From Vigna angularis (taxonomy: Eukaryota; Streptophyta; Magnoliopsida; Fabales; Fabaceae): a stretch of 64,000 bases of DNA. The translations under genes were made by a program, and so were the position numbers. The stretch is from contig NC_068976.1 of assembly GCF_016808095.1 (NCBI RefSeq), positions 9,705,001 through 9,769,000 of the forward strand. Direction: 5' to 3'. The notes under the pieces are model-generated. The model saw nothing but the letters and a program-made list of their open reading frames with translations, did not search any database and was not told the DNA's origin. Shown in pieces: positions 1-10,645 of the stretch (the stretch's first letter is position 1; every line of letters starts with the position of its first letter).

Positions 1-67
1 TAACGTATATGAAGTCATTTACCAAATGCTGCCTTAGTTAAATTTTTTTCAGGCTTTTCTGTTGACA

Positions 68-73
68 TTTATT
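68..73 (-). terminator. Probable DSS1 poly(A) signal
   Basis: AATAAA on the minus strand about 255 bases downstream of the DSS1 stop codon, a plausible 3'UTR length. It is a single hexamer match in AT-rich sequence, so the support is modest. Confidence 0.35.
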
Positions 74-325
74 CTCGTGTACGAAAACCCAGTTTGGAAG
101 AAGTGGAAAGGCAAGAAAATGAAGAATGTGCAGTCAACTGCAATTTTGGCGAGAATTGTTCATAGACAAGCACACACCCAACCCCAAAATGAAAATGAGA
201 GAATCGTCACCAAATTATGCAGAGTTCAATTTAAGTACAAATACTCAATAACTTCTACACAGATATTGTGTTCTTGCTGCCTTACATTTCCTTCCTAACA
301 ATGCAGTTTTCAGTTATATCAGTGT

Positions 326-2877
326 TTAGTTCTTCTCAGTGTTGCTCTCCAATTCCCTTCTCAATTGGAGAGAGAAATCATCACTGACATCGTCATCATC
401 CCAATCATCCTCCCACTGTTGAGTCACTTCCTTTCCTTCCTCCTTGTCATACCACTCTGAAAATTGTAAAACAATAAATTGCAACAGAAATAAGAAGAAA
501 CATTAGAATGACACCCTCAACAAACCAAGTTGAATATGCAGTTTCTAATCCAAATACCATCACCAGAAATGAAAGAAAACAAAATAATTCAAGCAATTAC
601 ATGAATCCTAATATCTGCACACTAAGTGTTCATTGCTAACGAGAAACAGATTCAGCAGCATGACCAGCTAACTCATCACAGACCAAAGCCTCATCTCCAA
701 TCCGATGAGTATGGCTGAAAATGTTAAAAGCCAAATGGAATATGCACAACATGATTTGTAGTTCATATCAAGCACAATTTATTAAAAAAAAAAGGGAAGA
801 TAGTGTGTTTTGCTTCAACGTGGTGCGTGCTGTACATGTACATCTGGAAATTTTAAGTGTTATTGTAGGGCATGGGAGTTACAGGTTGCAACGTTACAAT
901 AAATTGTAATTGTTAAATTGCACGAAGTTCTTTCACCCTGTCCATGTATCCCACATTGCTCGTAACTACAAAGCTCACCACCATTACATCTAATAGGGAA
1001 AGGAAATTTTAGCCCCATAAGAATACCACAAGGTTCAATAGCATGCCTTAAGTGGTCCATAAATACATCTCAATCAAAAGAAATTTTCTTGAGCCCAAAA
1101 TGTACAGCATAACGTCCACATAATCATACATAAAATATAATGAACATCAACCGATCTTTCGTAAAATAATTTTTCTGTGTAAAATAACCAAGTATTGCAG
1201 ATGATTCTTTAAGTAACCAACCAAAAAAGCCCCATAGTTTTTGTATAGAAGAGGAAAGCTGCCCGAATTTAGAGAATTTTGATGACATAGAGCCAACTTT
1301 TTAAAAATATATCATAGTTATCTTGTAAGAGGAAAACTGCATGCGTTTTAGGTTTTGATGATATCGAGCCAACTTTTTTAAATATAATCTCTCTACTGAG
1401 ACCACTGTATCAACACACACATGGTACACATCAATGATGTGGAAATCAAGATCGTAATACGGATTGTAAGATCCTCCCAAAAGACACAAAATTATACACA
1501 AAGATATACATGTGATTAAAATGACAGGGTAAGAAAAGTATCTTGTTAATGATAACAATGAACAAGTTTAAACCAAAGGTTCAAATTCATATATCTATAC
1601 GTCATAACTAATAGATCTAAGACAACAAGGAATCAGTCAGACAACATACAGAACATAATTAACTCACAAGCTGACCTAGCTCCTCAGAAAAGAAATAAAA
1701 AAAAAATCTAAATCAAACATTCTGCAAAATAGGAGATGAACAAGGCTGTATAGATTTTTGGATCCTTAAAAGTGTATGCTATCCTCTAGTCAGTCCCTAA
1801 AAGCAGAAATATTAAAACTTAGTATGTCAGAGTAAGATTCTTCATACTAGAGTTGGTTTGCTAACAAGACACATTAAGTGATATGTCAGCTGCCAACTTG
1901 TTCTCAACTTGGCATGACAAGTAGAGCTGATGTTTCACTTAAAATGTTACAATAGCAAACTAACTTCGTTACCAAGGACTAACGGGAAAGACAAATCTTA
2001 CTTTAGAGTACTAATTTTTAATTTAGAGGCTTTTAAGGATTAACAAGAAGATGACAAATACTTTCAAGGACTAGAAAGACAATTCAGCCAAATAAACAAA
2101 GACAGAAAATAATAAATGTAGGTTTTAAAAGAAATAAACAAATCAAAGTCAAAGAGTCTGACTCATAATCGCAACAAATCCAAAGTAGAGGGAAAAAAAG
2201 AGGAGTTTCATATTGCATAGAGTAGACGAGGCACCGCAATAATAGAACAGGGAAGCAAGGAGAACTGCAATAAAGGAAAAGACAAGCAAGGTTGAGCGCA
2301 AGCTATAGAGATGAACCACAGTGGCGGAAGCAAGCTATAGATTCTTTGCTCACAATAGTAGACTAAACAAATAAAAAATCATACACAATAGTAGACTTCA
2401 CAAATAACAAATCATATAGCAAATAACAAAATGTACCTTCAATGCTAACATAAAATTTGTGAGAAAGATTTGAAATCCCTAAAAGATATTTTTTTTTATT
2501 ATTGATTTTTCTTTCAAATGCTGAATCTCCTAAAATTAATTAATTAATTAAATAAGTAGCCCCAAATTCAGAGAATTATCTGTCTATGTATCATTCCATT
2601 GCAGCGCCTGTCTTTCGATGAAGTAAACTAACTAACAAAATTAAGCTTCTGAAGCATTAACTTTGATGATTCCTTATGGATCAAAACGACGTCAGGTAGG
2701 TCATTACAAATTCCAAATGTAAAACATTCCAGAAACAAAAATCAAAAACCTAAACAGGGTAAACGAGATTTGCGTGGAAAATTTACCGTCGTTGATTTCA
2801 AACTCTTCAAACTCATCATCGTCTTCGAAGAGGTCGATCTTGACGTCCTCGGTGGCTGCTTTTGGTTCAGTTGCCAT
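326..2877 (-). CDS. DSS1: DSS1/SEM1 26S proteasome lid subunit (two coding exons)
   Basis: Small acidic protein of the DSS1/Sem1/Rpn15 family, a lid subunit of the 26S proteasome that in other eukaryotes also works with BRCA2 and the TREX-2 mRNA-export complex. Coding exon 1 is 2787-2877, from ATG in a CCATGG context, and ends after residue 30 (..EFEEFEIND) plus one base. The donor is GTAAAT at 2786. Exon 2 is 326-456; it follows a TTTTCAG acceptor and starts EWYDKEEG, then has an acidic/tryptophan stretch (QQWEDDWDDDD) and a basic/amphipathic tail (SLQLRRELESNTEKN, stop TAA). The intron 457-2786 is 2.3 kb. The join keeps frame and gives 73 residues, the usual plant length. The D/E-rich N-terminal half and the WYD and WEDDWDDDD motifs are the family's ubiquitin- and BRCA2-binding signatures. 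Seen directly: both exons and their splice sites. Role: family knowledge. Confidence 0.95.
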
Positions 2878-3123
2878 GGATATACCTGAATCTGCAGTTA
2901 TTTCCAAGATCCATTCGATGAATTCATAAGAAAAATAAACTAATTTTGGTAAAAACAAAAAAAGTGGTAACAACGTGAGCAATCAAACAAGAATTTTAAC
3001 ACAATGGTACAGTGAAAAACATAATACTCACGAACAAGGTTGGAGTGTAAACCCTATGAACAAGAAACCTTCTGCTCTTGAATCAGTAACGTGCGTTCTG
3101 AGGAAAGGTTTCTCTATTATATA
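2878..3123 (-). promoter_or_regulatory. DSS1 5'UTR with an intron, and core promoter
   Basis: On the minus strand a TATATAA box lies at 3117-3123, so transcription should begin near 3085-3092. A short leader exon runs to 3032 and ends in a clean donor (TTC|GTGAGT at 3031). An acceptor (ATTCAG) just before 2885 resumes the leader eight bases upstream of the ATG at 2877. The 5'UTR intron is therefore about 2886-3031. Leader introns of this kind are common in plant housekeeping genes and often raise expression; that effect is inferred here. Confidence 0.6.
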
Positions 3124-3124
3124 G

Positions 3125-3640
3125 TAATGAAAATTGGGTGGGAATTTAAAACAAAAAAATGCATTTTTAAAATCTATACTATTATATATAAGAGTATTTT
3201 AGGTACACAATTTTTTTTTATTTTGGCTCTTTAAATAAATTTTTTGAACTAAAATAATTTTTATCCATTTTAATTTTTGAATGACCGTATTTTAAATTTA
3301 ATTTTTTTTACTATTTTTTTAAAATTAAAATAATTATTTATAATAAAATTATGCAAATTATTTTTATTTATTTATGGTAATAATATCTTTATTATTTTTT
3401 ATTTAGCTAAAAAAAGTATAAACATATACCATCAAAACATATGTTTTCACATATTAAAAGGAAAGAAAATTTAAAAATTTTGAGCTTAAAATCCATAGTT
3501 CGACTAAGTATAATTATGATTTCCATAAAAAAATTATCTTTTAAATATAACTTCTCTAAATTATTTAAAAAAAATATTATATAGAGTTTATGATTAGAAA
3601 AAAATATTAATATAATTAGATAAAAAATATTTAAAGTTAA
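3125..3640. other. AT-rich intergenic DNA
   Basis: Upstream of the DSS1 promoter. Very AT-rich with long A and T runs; no ORF, RNA gene or repeat structure was recognised. Confidence 0.5.
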
Positions 3641-3649
3641 AATATTAAA

Positions 3650-5864
3650 TGTCTTAAATATATAATTTAAGAACCTAAAAAATAGAGTAAATATATAGAG
3701 TTTATAGGTGTTTTAAAATAATTCAATAATATAAATAGAATTTCTTAAATATTTCTCATTAACTAAAATATTCTTTACCTCTTTAAAAACTCATTCTTTG
3801 AGTTCTCTCTATCTTCTCTTTAAGATTTCTAACTTTTGAGACATTTGTTCGGCGATTAGAAGATGTCTAGGAGATTACGACAATGAATTCTTCATTCTCT
3901 ATCAATCGATCATTCTGATTGAGTAAGTCAATTTCTGCTCATTTTTTGTAGTTTTAGTTTAAGACACATGCACAGAGGATTCCTCATATGTGTGACTTGA
4001 TCTCTTTATCTAGTTCCTTATCGATCAATGGTCCTAAGGACCTATCCTGATCATGATTATGTGCTTTGTAGGCATTCCTAGAGTTCTCTGAACTGATGCA
4101 GGGATAGTGAGCTCAATAGAGTCATTATGTCTTTCTAATCAGGTAAAGGAAGCTAATGATTGTCTTCAATTTTGAATTATGAAGTATGATTTGGTGGTTA
4201 CTATTATGTAATGTTATGTTGGTTGGGTTATAATTGAAATGATTGTTTTAGTGTTAATTATGTTTTGATAAGTGTGCTTGGTTATTTGATGCATGATAAC
4301 ATTGATGATTTTGATTTGGACATGAATGAGCTTGTGAATGTTGTTGTTATGAAGTATAAATAGTATAAAATTGAAGTTGTAATGGGAAGAAGAGAGTATA
4401 CTGAATTATAGGTTGAATTTGATCTAAAAAAGAGGTTTTTATAGACGAGAAGTTGAGGTAATGGTCAAATAAGGAAAATTGTGTTTTTGGATCTGTTTTA
4501 TAGTCATTTGAAACTTGTTTAACCTTTAAGTTAACTGATATCTAATGTAGAACTAGTTTGTAGTTGATAGGTCGAGTTTTGTATGATTTTTGATTCATTT
4601 TTGGGGCTTTTGACTAGTGAATTTTAAAGTAGAAGACTTTGGGTCTGTTTTTGAGTCAATTGTTACTTGTTTAGACCCTTAGTTTACAAATTTTAAAGTA
4701 GAATTGATTTTAGGTGCTTTTGAGGTTTTGAGTTGGTTTTGGTGCATCTAATTTCTAACTAAATGAGCAATTTGGTTCTCTATTTTCATCTATAAACATG
4801 TTTTTCGTATCAATCTTAGTGTTAAAGATCTCAAATTGGTCATTTGGATAGGTCCAAGATGCACCAGAATAAAAAAAATCAGGTTGTTGTAAAAAATTGA
4901 CAAGAATAATCGATTATCTCACTTGATAATCAATTATTCCAGTCAGAATTGCATCCTTTCTTCAAAACTCTCTAGAATAATCGATTATCTTTCCTGATAA
5001 TCATTTATTTCAGTCTAAAGGTCATCTTTGCATGAATTTTCTTTGGAATAATCGATTATCTCTTAAAAAGCTTAAAATTTAATTTTTGTTTCGGGCGTCT
5101 TCTATGTAGGTTGGTTTTTGTTATTTTATTCTTTTATGTTTCTTATGGATGAAAATGTAAGGCTTGTTTAGTAATATCAATGGAATTTTTTTGAGGTTTT
5201 AGGCATGATGTTATGTATGTTTCTAAGTATGGTTTGAAAAGAGTTTCTAAGTTGGAAGTTTAGTCTTAGGGATTATCTTGACACTCTAATTGTCATTTAT
5301 TCTCAATTAGAGAGGAGTAATCATGTGGTGAGAGTAGTAGGAGATATTAGTCTAAGTGTTCCATTATGGCCTAAGACATGGAATTGACTAACCTTGTGTG
5401 TGGGGTAGGGTGAAACCCATTGACAATGACTCTATAGAGAAGTAGAGGCCAACACAAGTGCATAACCCATCATAGCTCGACATTCATACTTTTATCCGGA
5501 TGGTCAGGTCTAGGTTAATGGTATGCTTAGGATATTTATTTAACTTTGTATGAAATGTGATGTCTGATGAATCTTGATATCCTGTGTTTGTTTCTTTTAA
5601 TATTAGATTACCTTTGTGTGTTTCTTTGTTTGGTTGTTTGTGTATGTTTGATTTCTTTTTGCAATGATCACCTAGTTGGTGTGAGCAGAGAGTGACGACG
5701 TCTCAAAGGAGCAAACTTTGGGAGATGATGGAGCAGATGTGTAATTGAGTAAGTAGTTAGGTATTCTAGTTTTATTTTGAAAGACCTTATGTAAATATTT
5801 CTTTTATTTCCTTTGGCATTATATACAAAGAATAAAATTATAATTATTTTGGATGACTGTATGG

Positions 5865-5919
<55 letters not shown>

Positions 5920-6000
5920 TTTGATTTTTTAACTATTCTACTTTATTTATCCATTGATAGTTCTTAAATAGTGTTTATACTATTTAAATGAGATGTTACA
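3650..6000 (+). repeat. Decayed Ty3/gypsy 5' LTR (element A)
   Basis: The right edge is firm: sequence ending GAGATGTTACA at 6000 is followed directly by a degenerate tRNA-Met primer site. The same terminal motif (…ATGTTACA, or its complement TGTAACATCYCA) bounds the LTRs at 27432, 33060 and 44815. The left edge is not visible and is placed near 3650. Inside are a CT-rich leader-like part (3780-3900), a cluster of AATAATCGATTAT motifs (4905-5058), a stretch resembling the internal part of the other gypsy LTRs (5400-5520) and a long TA microsatellite near the right end. Confidence 0.55.
5869..5917. repeat. (TA)n microsatellite
   Basis: About 24 uninterrupted TA units inside the gypsy LTR, near its right end. 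Confidence 0.95.
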
Positions 6001-6004
6001 GTTT

Positions 6005-6016
6005 TTGTATCAGAAC
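6005..6016 (+). other. Degenerate primer binding site of element A
   Basis: TTGTATCAGAAC lies five bases after the LTR end. It matches 10 of 12 bases of TGGTATCAGAGC, the complement of the initiator tRNA-Met 3' end used by many plant LTR elements. Confidence 0.6.
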
Positions 6017-6142
6017 ATGTCTATCTTAAAAACATGTAGGTTATGAGTGTACCAAGTTTATATTGTGTACAATTAGTTGTGTTTAGTTAGTATTTCAGAT
6101 TCTTTGGATTAAACTGATGGCTTTTATCTATGTGAGCATATT

Positions 6143-7162
6143 ATGGCACCTAGGCTTCCTCCACATCTACCCACAAATTCAGATGATGTAATCCTTCGTG
6201 GTGGCAATGTAGTAGCAGAATGCTTCATTATTAGTTTAGCATAATACAATAGCTTTGTAGTAGTTGAAGCTGCTAGAGTGTTAGTCGATACATAGCAAAG
6301 GTAGCATGTTGCAGCCACGGGTCAAATGGGAGAAGCAAGGACTACAGTTGGACCCTCTCATACTCCACCTACTCAAGCTCAAGAGTGGAGTTTAGAGAGC
6401 TTTCTACAAATCCATTCGGCTAAGTTTAATGGGAAGAGAAGCCTAGATGAAGCGGATCAGTGGATGAGGGACATGAAGAGAATTTTGGATGCGAAGAGAT
6501 GTCTTGCAGATAACCAGTTGGCTTTTTCCGAGTACTAGCTTACGAGAGAAGCTAGTCATTGGTGCAGCAATGTCAAGATGTTGTTGCAAGAGAGTGGAAA
6601 AGTCATTACTTGGGAGTAGGGATGGCAACGGGTTGGGTCGGACACGAATAGTGCCTACCCGCAACCCGACCCGCCGAATAAAACTATACCCGCTACCCGC
6701 TTGGGTACCCGTTTAGAAAATATCTGCAGGTATTAAAATACCCGTGACTACCCGCGGATACCCGCAAAAAATAAAAAATATTTATATATTTTTTAAATAA
6801 AATAACAAAAAGTATATATAAAATATAATATAAATTAAATTAAATATAAATTAAAATTTAATTTTAATTAAATTTAACCTAATTAGATATAATTTTATTT
6901 TATTTTTAATTAAATTTAATTAAAAAATATATAAATTAAATTTTTTATTACTTTTTGTGGGTAACAAGTACCCGCGGATTGGGTAGTATACTACCCATAC
7001 TCGACCTGCTTAGAAGCGAGTATCAAAATATCCACTACCCATTTCCCGTGGGTAGTAAATATTTGCGGGTAGTAACTACTCGTCGTGGATTTTATCCACA
7101 GATACCCGTGCCCGTGGATTTTTTTGCCATCCTACTTGGGAGATGTGAAGTACCCGAAAAAT
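6143..7162 (+). pseudogene. Ty3/gypsy gag, broken
   Basis: The reading frame opens at ATG 6143 (MAPRLPPHLPTNSDDV…), is broken by in-frame stops, and continues in the same frame into 6326-6538. That part has the gag signature KFNGKRSLDEADQWMRDMKRILDAKRC…LAFSEY. The TAG after SEY replaces what is normally Gln in the family (YQLTxEAxxWW), and the frame then runs to VITWE before a 518-bp DNA transposon interrupts it. After that insertion gag resumes for about 20 bases at 7143 and is cut off by a copia LTR at 7163. No protease or pol of this element follows. Clearly dead; the family is certain, the lineage is not. Confidence 0.8.
6617..7134. mobile_element. hAT-like non-autonomous element with 8-bp target duplication
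   Basis: 518 bp, beginning TAGGGATGGCAAC and ending TTGCCATCCTA (imperfect inverted ends). It is flanked by perfect direct copies of CTTGGGAG at 6609-6616 and 7135-7142. Removing the element and one copy restores gag colinearity. Subterminal parts are rich in GGGTACCCG/GCGGATACCCG motifs, and the centre is almost pure A/T. There is no coding capacity. An 8-bp duplication with a (T/C)AGGG(A)TG terminus is typical of the hAT superfamily. Confidence 0.85.
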
Positions 7163-8960
7163 AGTAGAAGGGGGTTGAATAGTGTTAATGGAAAACTTTT
7201 CGCAATCCTTCTGATATAGCACGTTATCGAGCTTGAAATTCTTCTTTTAAATGCTTAGATGCTCGACTTAATGAATGTTGGAAACTGATAGTTGTTTTTA
7301 TCATGTTATTCAAAATATATATACTGCAGCGCTTTGTAAGAACTTCACTTATGAAAGGTAATTGTTTAGCATGGAAGATTCTTGTATTTGTAAATAAAAC
7401 ACAATTGCAGGTTTTTATAAGAGGGTCGTTTAGATAAAGAAGAGATAATTGCACAAATATTTTTATATTGGTTCACTCCAACTGAGCTACGTCTAGTCTC
7501 CTTTGTAGAGGGTTCCACTATAATCTTTACAAGATTACAACTAAGTATTCTCACCACTCTTGGTTTTAGTATTCGCACCACTCTTGGTACTAGACTACTG
7601 CACCTAGATTTCTCAATTCAAACTGAATTCAGTTATAAGTGTTTTGATTCTCTTCAGAATTGCAATCAACGATTGCTTACAAGTCGTTCAGACTATAAGA
7701 GAGGATACAAACAATACAAAACAGTCTAAACACTCGCAAACGTTTATCTCTTTACTCTTACAATAGTAACCAATATAACAATGAAGTTGGAAAGTATTTC
7801 TTTTTCTTTTTACTCTTCTCTTCTCTTCTCTTCTCTTTTTCTCTTTTTCTCTTTTTCAGCTAAGATGTATTCTTTTTCTTGAGCTCTTTCTTTTCTTCTC
7901 TCTTGAATGCTTGTAGGATGGATTTTTCGTTGTAAGCTTTTTCACTTGACTATCATATTAAGCTATCCTCTTGATCTTTCTTTTGAAAGCTCTTCTCTTT
8001 AAAGAATTCATAGATATATGTCCGTAAGACTTGAGCTTTTAGCCTTGATACTCGTGCTTTCTCTTTCTTCGTAGAACAACCGTTGGGTAAGTCAATTTGT
8101 CAAAGCATACATGTTTTTTTCAGTACTTTTCTTGAGGTAGGTTATACGTTCTTTTTAGGCTTGACTTCAAGTGAAGAACATTTTGTGAATATCTCCGTTG
8201 TCTATAACGTCTACTTTTAATATTTGATTTGTAGCTCTTTGGATGTGTGTAGAATAACTTATCTGCAAAGAGTAGAGTAAATTGTGCATGTAGCAGATAC
8301 GTCTTTTTTTATAATTTTTGGTGTTTTTAAGCGTTGAGTATTTAATGTCATTTAATGTTTGCTCATAACAACAAAGTGCTTTTTGATTTTCTACCGTTAG
8401 GTAGCTTTTTGCAATTAAGCTCTTTTCTAAAGATATCAAGTGTTGATCTATACAAACTTCATTATTGGACAAAGTATGGTTTAAGCCCATGATATCGTTT
8501 AGTCAAGTAAACACTTCTTTTGTTTTTGTTTCTTTTTAGAGAGATGGTGTTTAACTTGTTTCAAGCTTTTTATGTTTTTATCTTTTTAAGTCTTTTAGTC
8601 TATTTTGTCAGAGACGTCGTCTTGACTTGTTTTGATTTAGAGAGTTAAGTTGAATACCTTCTTCAAGTATGATAAGCATCAAGCGTTTAACTTGAACTCT
8701 CTTAGATGCTTTAGTCATAATAGCGTTTAGCCATCCGTCTGGGTGTTTTGACATAGGTGTTTTCCTAAATACCAAGAACCTAAGTGTCTTCCTAATTCCT
8801 AAGAACCTAAGTGTTTTCCTAATTTTATGTTAAGGATTTAGGTTCTAAGTCTTGTGTTTTTACTCTAAGATACTTTTCAGTTATTTTCCTATTTAATTGT
8901 TATCTGATTAAACTTCAAAATATGAGAGCGTTTAGGCGCATATATGATTTTGTCTTAACA
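7163..8960 (-). repeat. Ty1/copia (Sirevirus-type) 3' LTR, element B
   Basis: On the minus strand the LTR begins TGTTAAGACAAAAT at 8960, directly after a polypurine tract, and runs to about 7163 (…CACTATTCAACCCCCTTCTAC), where it abuts the broken gypsy gag. It is about 1.8 kb. The plus-strand LTR at 62437 shares the first bases (TGTTAAGACAAAAT), the 'accaagagtggtgagaatact' block and the terminal ACTATTCA. It contains a CT-rich (TTCTC)n tract around 7800-7860. Confidence 0.75.
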
Positions 8961-8976
8961 ATCTCCCCCTTTTTTA
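8961..8976 (-). other. Polypurine tract of element B
   Basis: On the minus strand AAAAAAGGGGGAGAT directly precedes the LTR start. It is nearly identical to the tract before the 3' LTR of the intact element at 53931, and it sets orientation and LTR boundary. Confidence 0.8.
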
Positions 8977-10359
8977 TGTTTAACAAATGCATATTTAAAC
9001 GATGTATGATCTTACTTAGTTTAACATTTAGCTTTAAGTTTTGTGTGTTTTACATCTTTTATTGTTTTTATCTTTTGCATGCGGTTAGTGAACACAATTG
9101 AAAGACAATATGACATATAAAAAAAGTAATAATAAATTAAACAATATATAACATGTAAGCTTAAGAATAGATAAACAACAATTAACAAAATTAAAAAAAC
9201 AAACAACAACCAACAATATTTTATTAACGCAAAACAAATTACATGAATGTAAATATGGGCTCCTAAGATGAACTCTAAGAATTTTGGAGAAACTCCTCTT
9301 GATTCTATATTATCCTAACTTCTAGTGTACTCCCCTTGAGTACATGCTCCTAGATACTGACACATTTACTCTTTCTCTATTCCCATTCTTATTTGATAAA
9401 CATTAAAAGGGAAGAAGAGAAAGGACATCACAACTCGACATGAAAATGGTAGAAGACGAAGAAGAGTAAAGATGGGCGAAAAAGGGAGGAATGAAAGCAT
9501 TCCATCAGACAAAAGGAAGAAGAGATAGATATGTCGTGGAACAAAGAAAAAGGAAGAGGATTTAAAAGAAAACGATGGGAGGATGAAGGAAGGATGTGTA
9601 TAATTGGGTGGGATAAAAAGGCGTGCTAGTAAGACGGAAGAATTATGTGCGTAAGACAAGTAAGTTCTGAGTATAGGAGTGGGAAAGGATGTTGGATTAT
9701 CATATGCATCTTGTTTCGTTGATTGGATGAGATGACAATGATGGTCAGGAGGTTTGGAAGATGACTTCATTGGTTTGAAATGTTGAAAGGTTGGGAAATC
9801 ATAGAGTTGAGTGGGCATGACTACGAGAGGAGATTTAGGGTTTTGAGAGAATTTGTTGCAAAGTGAGAAGGGAAGCACATTAAATAGAGAAAAGAGTTAG
9901 TCATGGGTGATTGACCAGTCTTGTCCATTTAATGTGGTTTGTATGGAAGGATTGATTTTGCGTCTCTTGAATACCGAGAAGATTTTAAGAACAAGTGTAG
10001 TCAGTAGCGGATAAGAATGGGAAGGGCGACAGTTAGAGATTTAAGATTTCAAGGAAGAGAGAGCGAGGAAAGATAGAAAGGGATAATGGCTTGATTGACA
10101 CACGTAAGATTTGTGCAGATTGAAGAGAAAGAGTGGTTGAGGTTTTGGATATCCTAGACAACTTCTAAAGATGAGCTTAGTACTTAGACACAACCTAATG
10201 TATGGATGCAATTGTCTATTAGACAATTTGTCTTAGACGATGCAATAGTATGACGTCGTGTAGGCTATGTGTCCTAGACGATTGACTCTCTAAACACTAT
10301 ATGAACTCATTGAACATGTTGAATCAAATTCAATGAACGTTTTTCACACCAATAAGTGT
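8977..10359 (-). other. Remnant of the post-pol region of element B
   Basis: This lies between RNase H and the polypurine tract, where Sirevirus-type elements carry a third ORF. A 170-codon open frame (9366-9878) rich in Ser, Pro, Leu and Phe and a shorter one at 10041-10226 occupy the place, but neither resembles the third ORF of the intact element at 52466. The open frame may only reflect purine-rich composition of the opposite strand. No function is assigned. Confidence 0.4.
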
Positions 10360-10645
10360 TATCAGAAGATTAAGTCTATCTTCGACTAATGGCTTAGTGA
10401 AGATGTCAACAAGTTGATCTTATGTGCTTACATATTATAAATTCACAGTACACTTGTCAACATGATCACATAAGAAGTGATGTTTGACCTCAATATGCTT
10501 AGCGCGTGAATGCAATGTAGGATTTTTAGATAAACTCGTAGTTGTATTATTATCACATTAGATAGGAATCATACCTTGATCATGGTTGCAGTCTTCTAGT
10601 TGATTTCTGATCCACAAGATTTGAGAGCATCAATGTGTAGTAGAT
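10360..10645 (-). pseudogene. RNase H C-terminus of a Sirevirus-type copia (element B)
   Basis: Minus-strand translation gives ILWIRNQLEDCNHDQG, CDNNTTTSLSKNPTLHSRAKHIEVKHHF and QLVDIFTKPLVED in order, broken by several in-frame stops. These are the terminal RNase H motifs of Sirevirus-type pol and closely match the intact copy at about 51860-52110 ([33 protein letters not shown]). Everything upstream of the ILWIRNQ block belongs to a different element. Confidence 0.8.

Noticed and set aside
2704..2982. 92-codon ORF as the full DSS1 protein
   Set aside because: It reads upstream through the leader and downstream past the donor into the intron. The family C-terminus is in the exon at 326-456.
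9366..9878. 170-codon minus-strand ORF as a protein gene
   Set aside because: It lies in the post-pol region of a dead element, has biased Ser/Pro/Phe composition opposite a purine-rich strand, and does not resemble the third ORF of the intact element.
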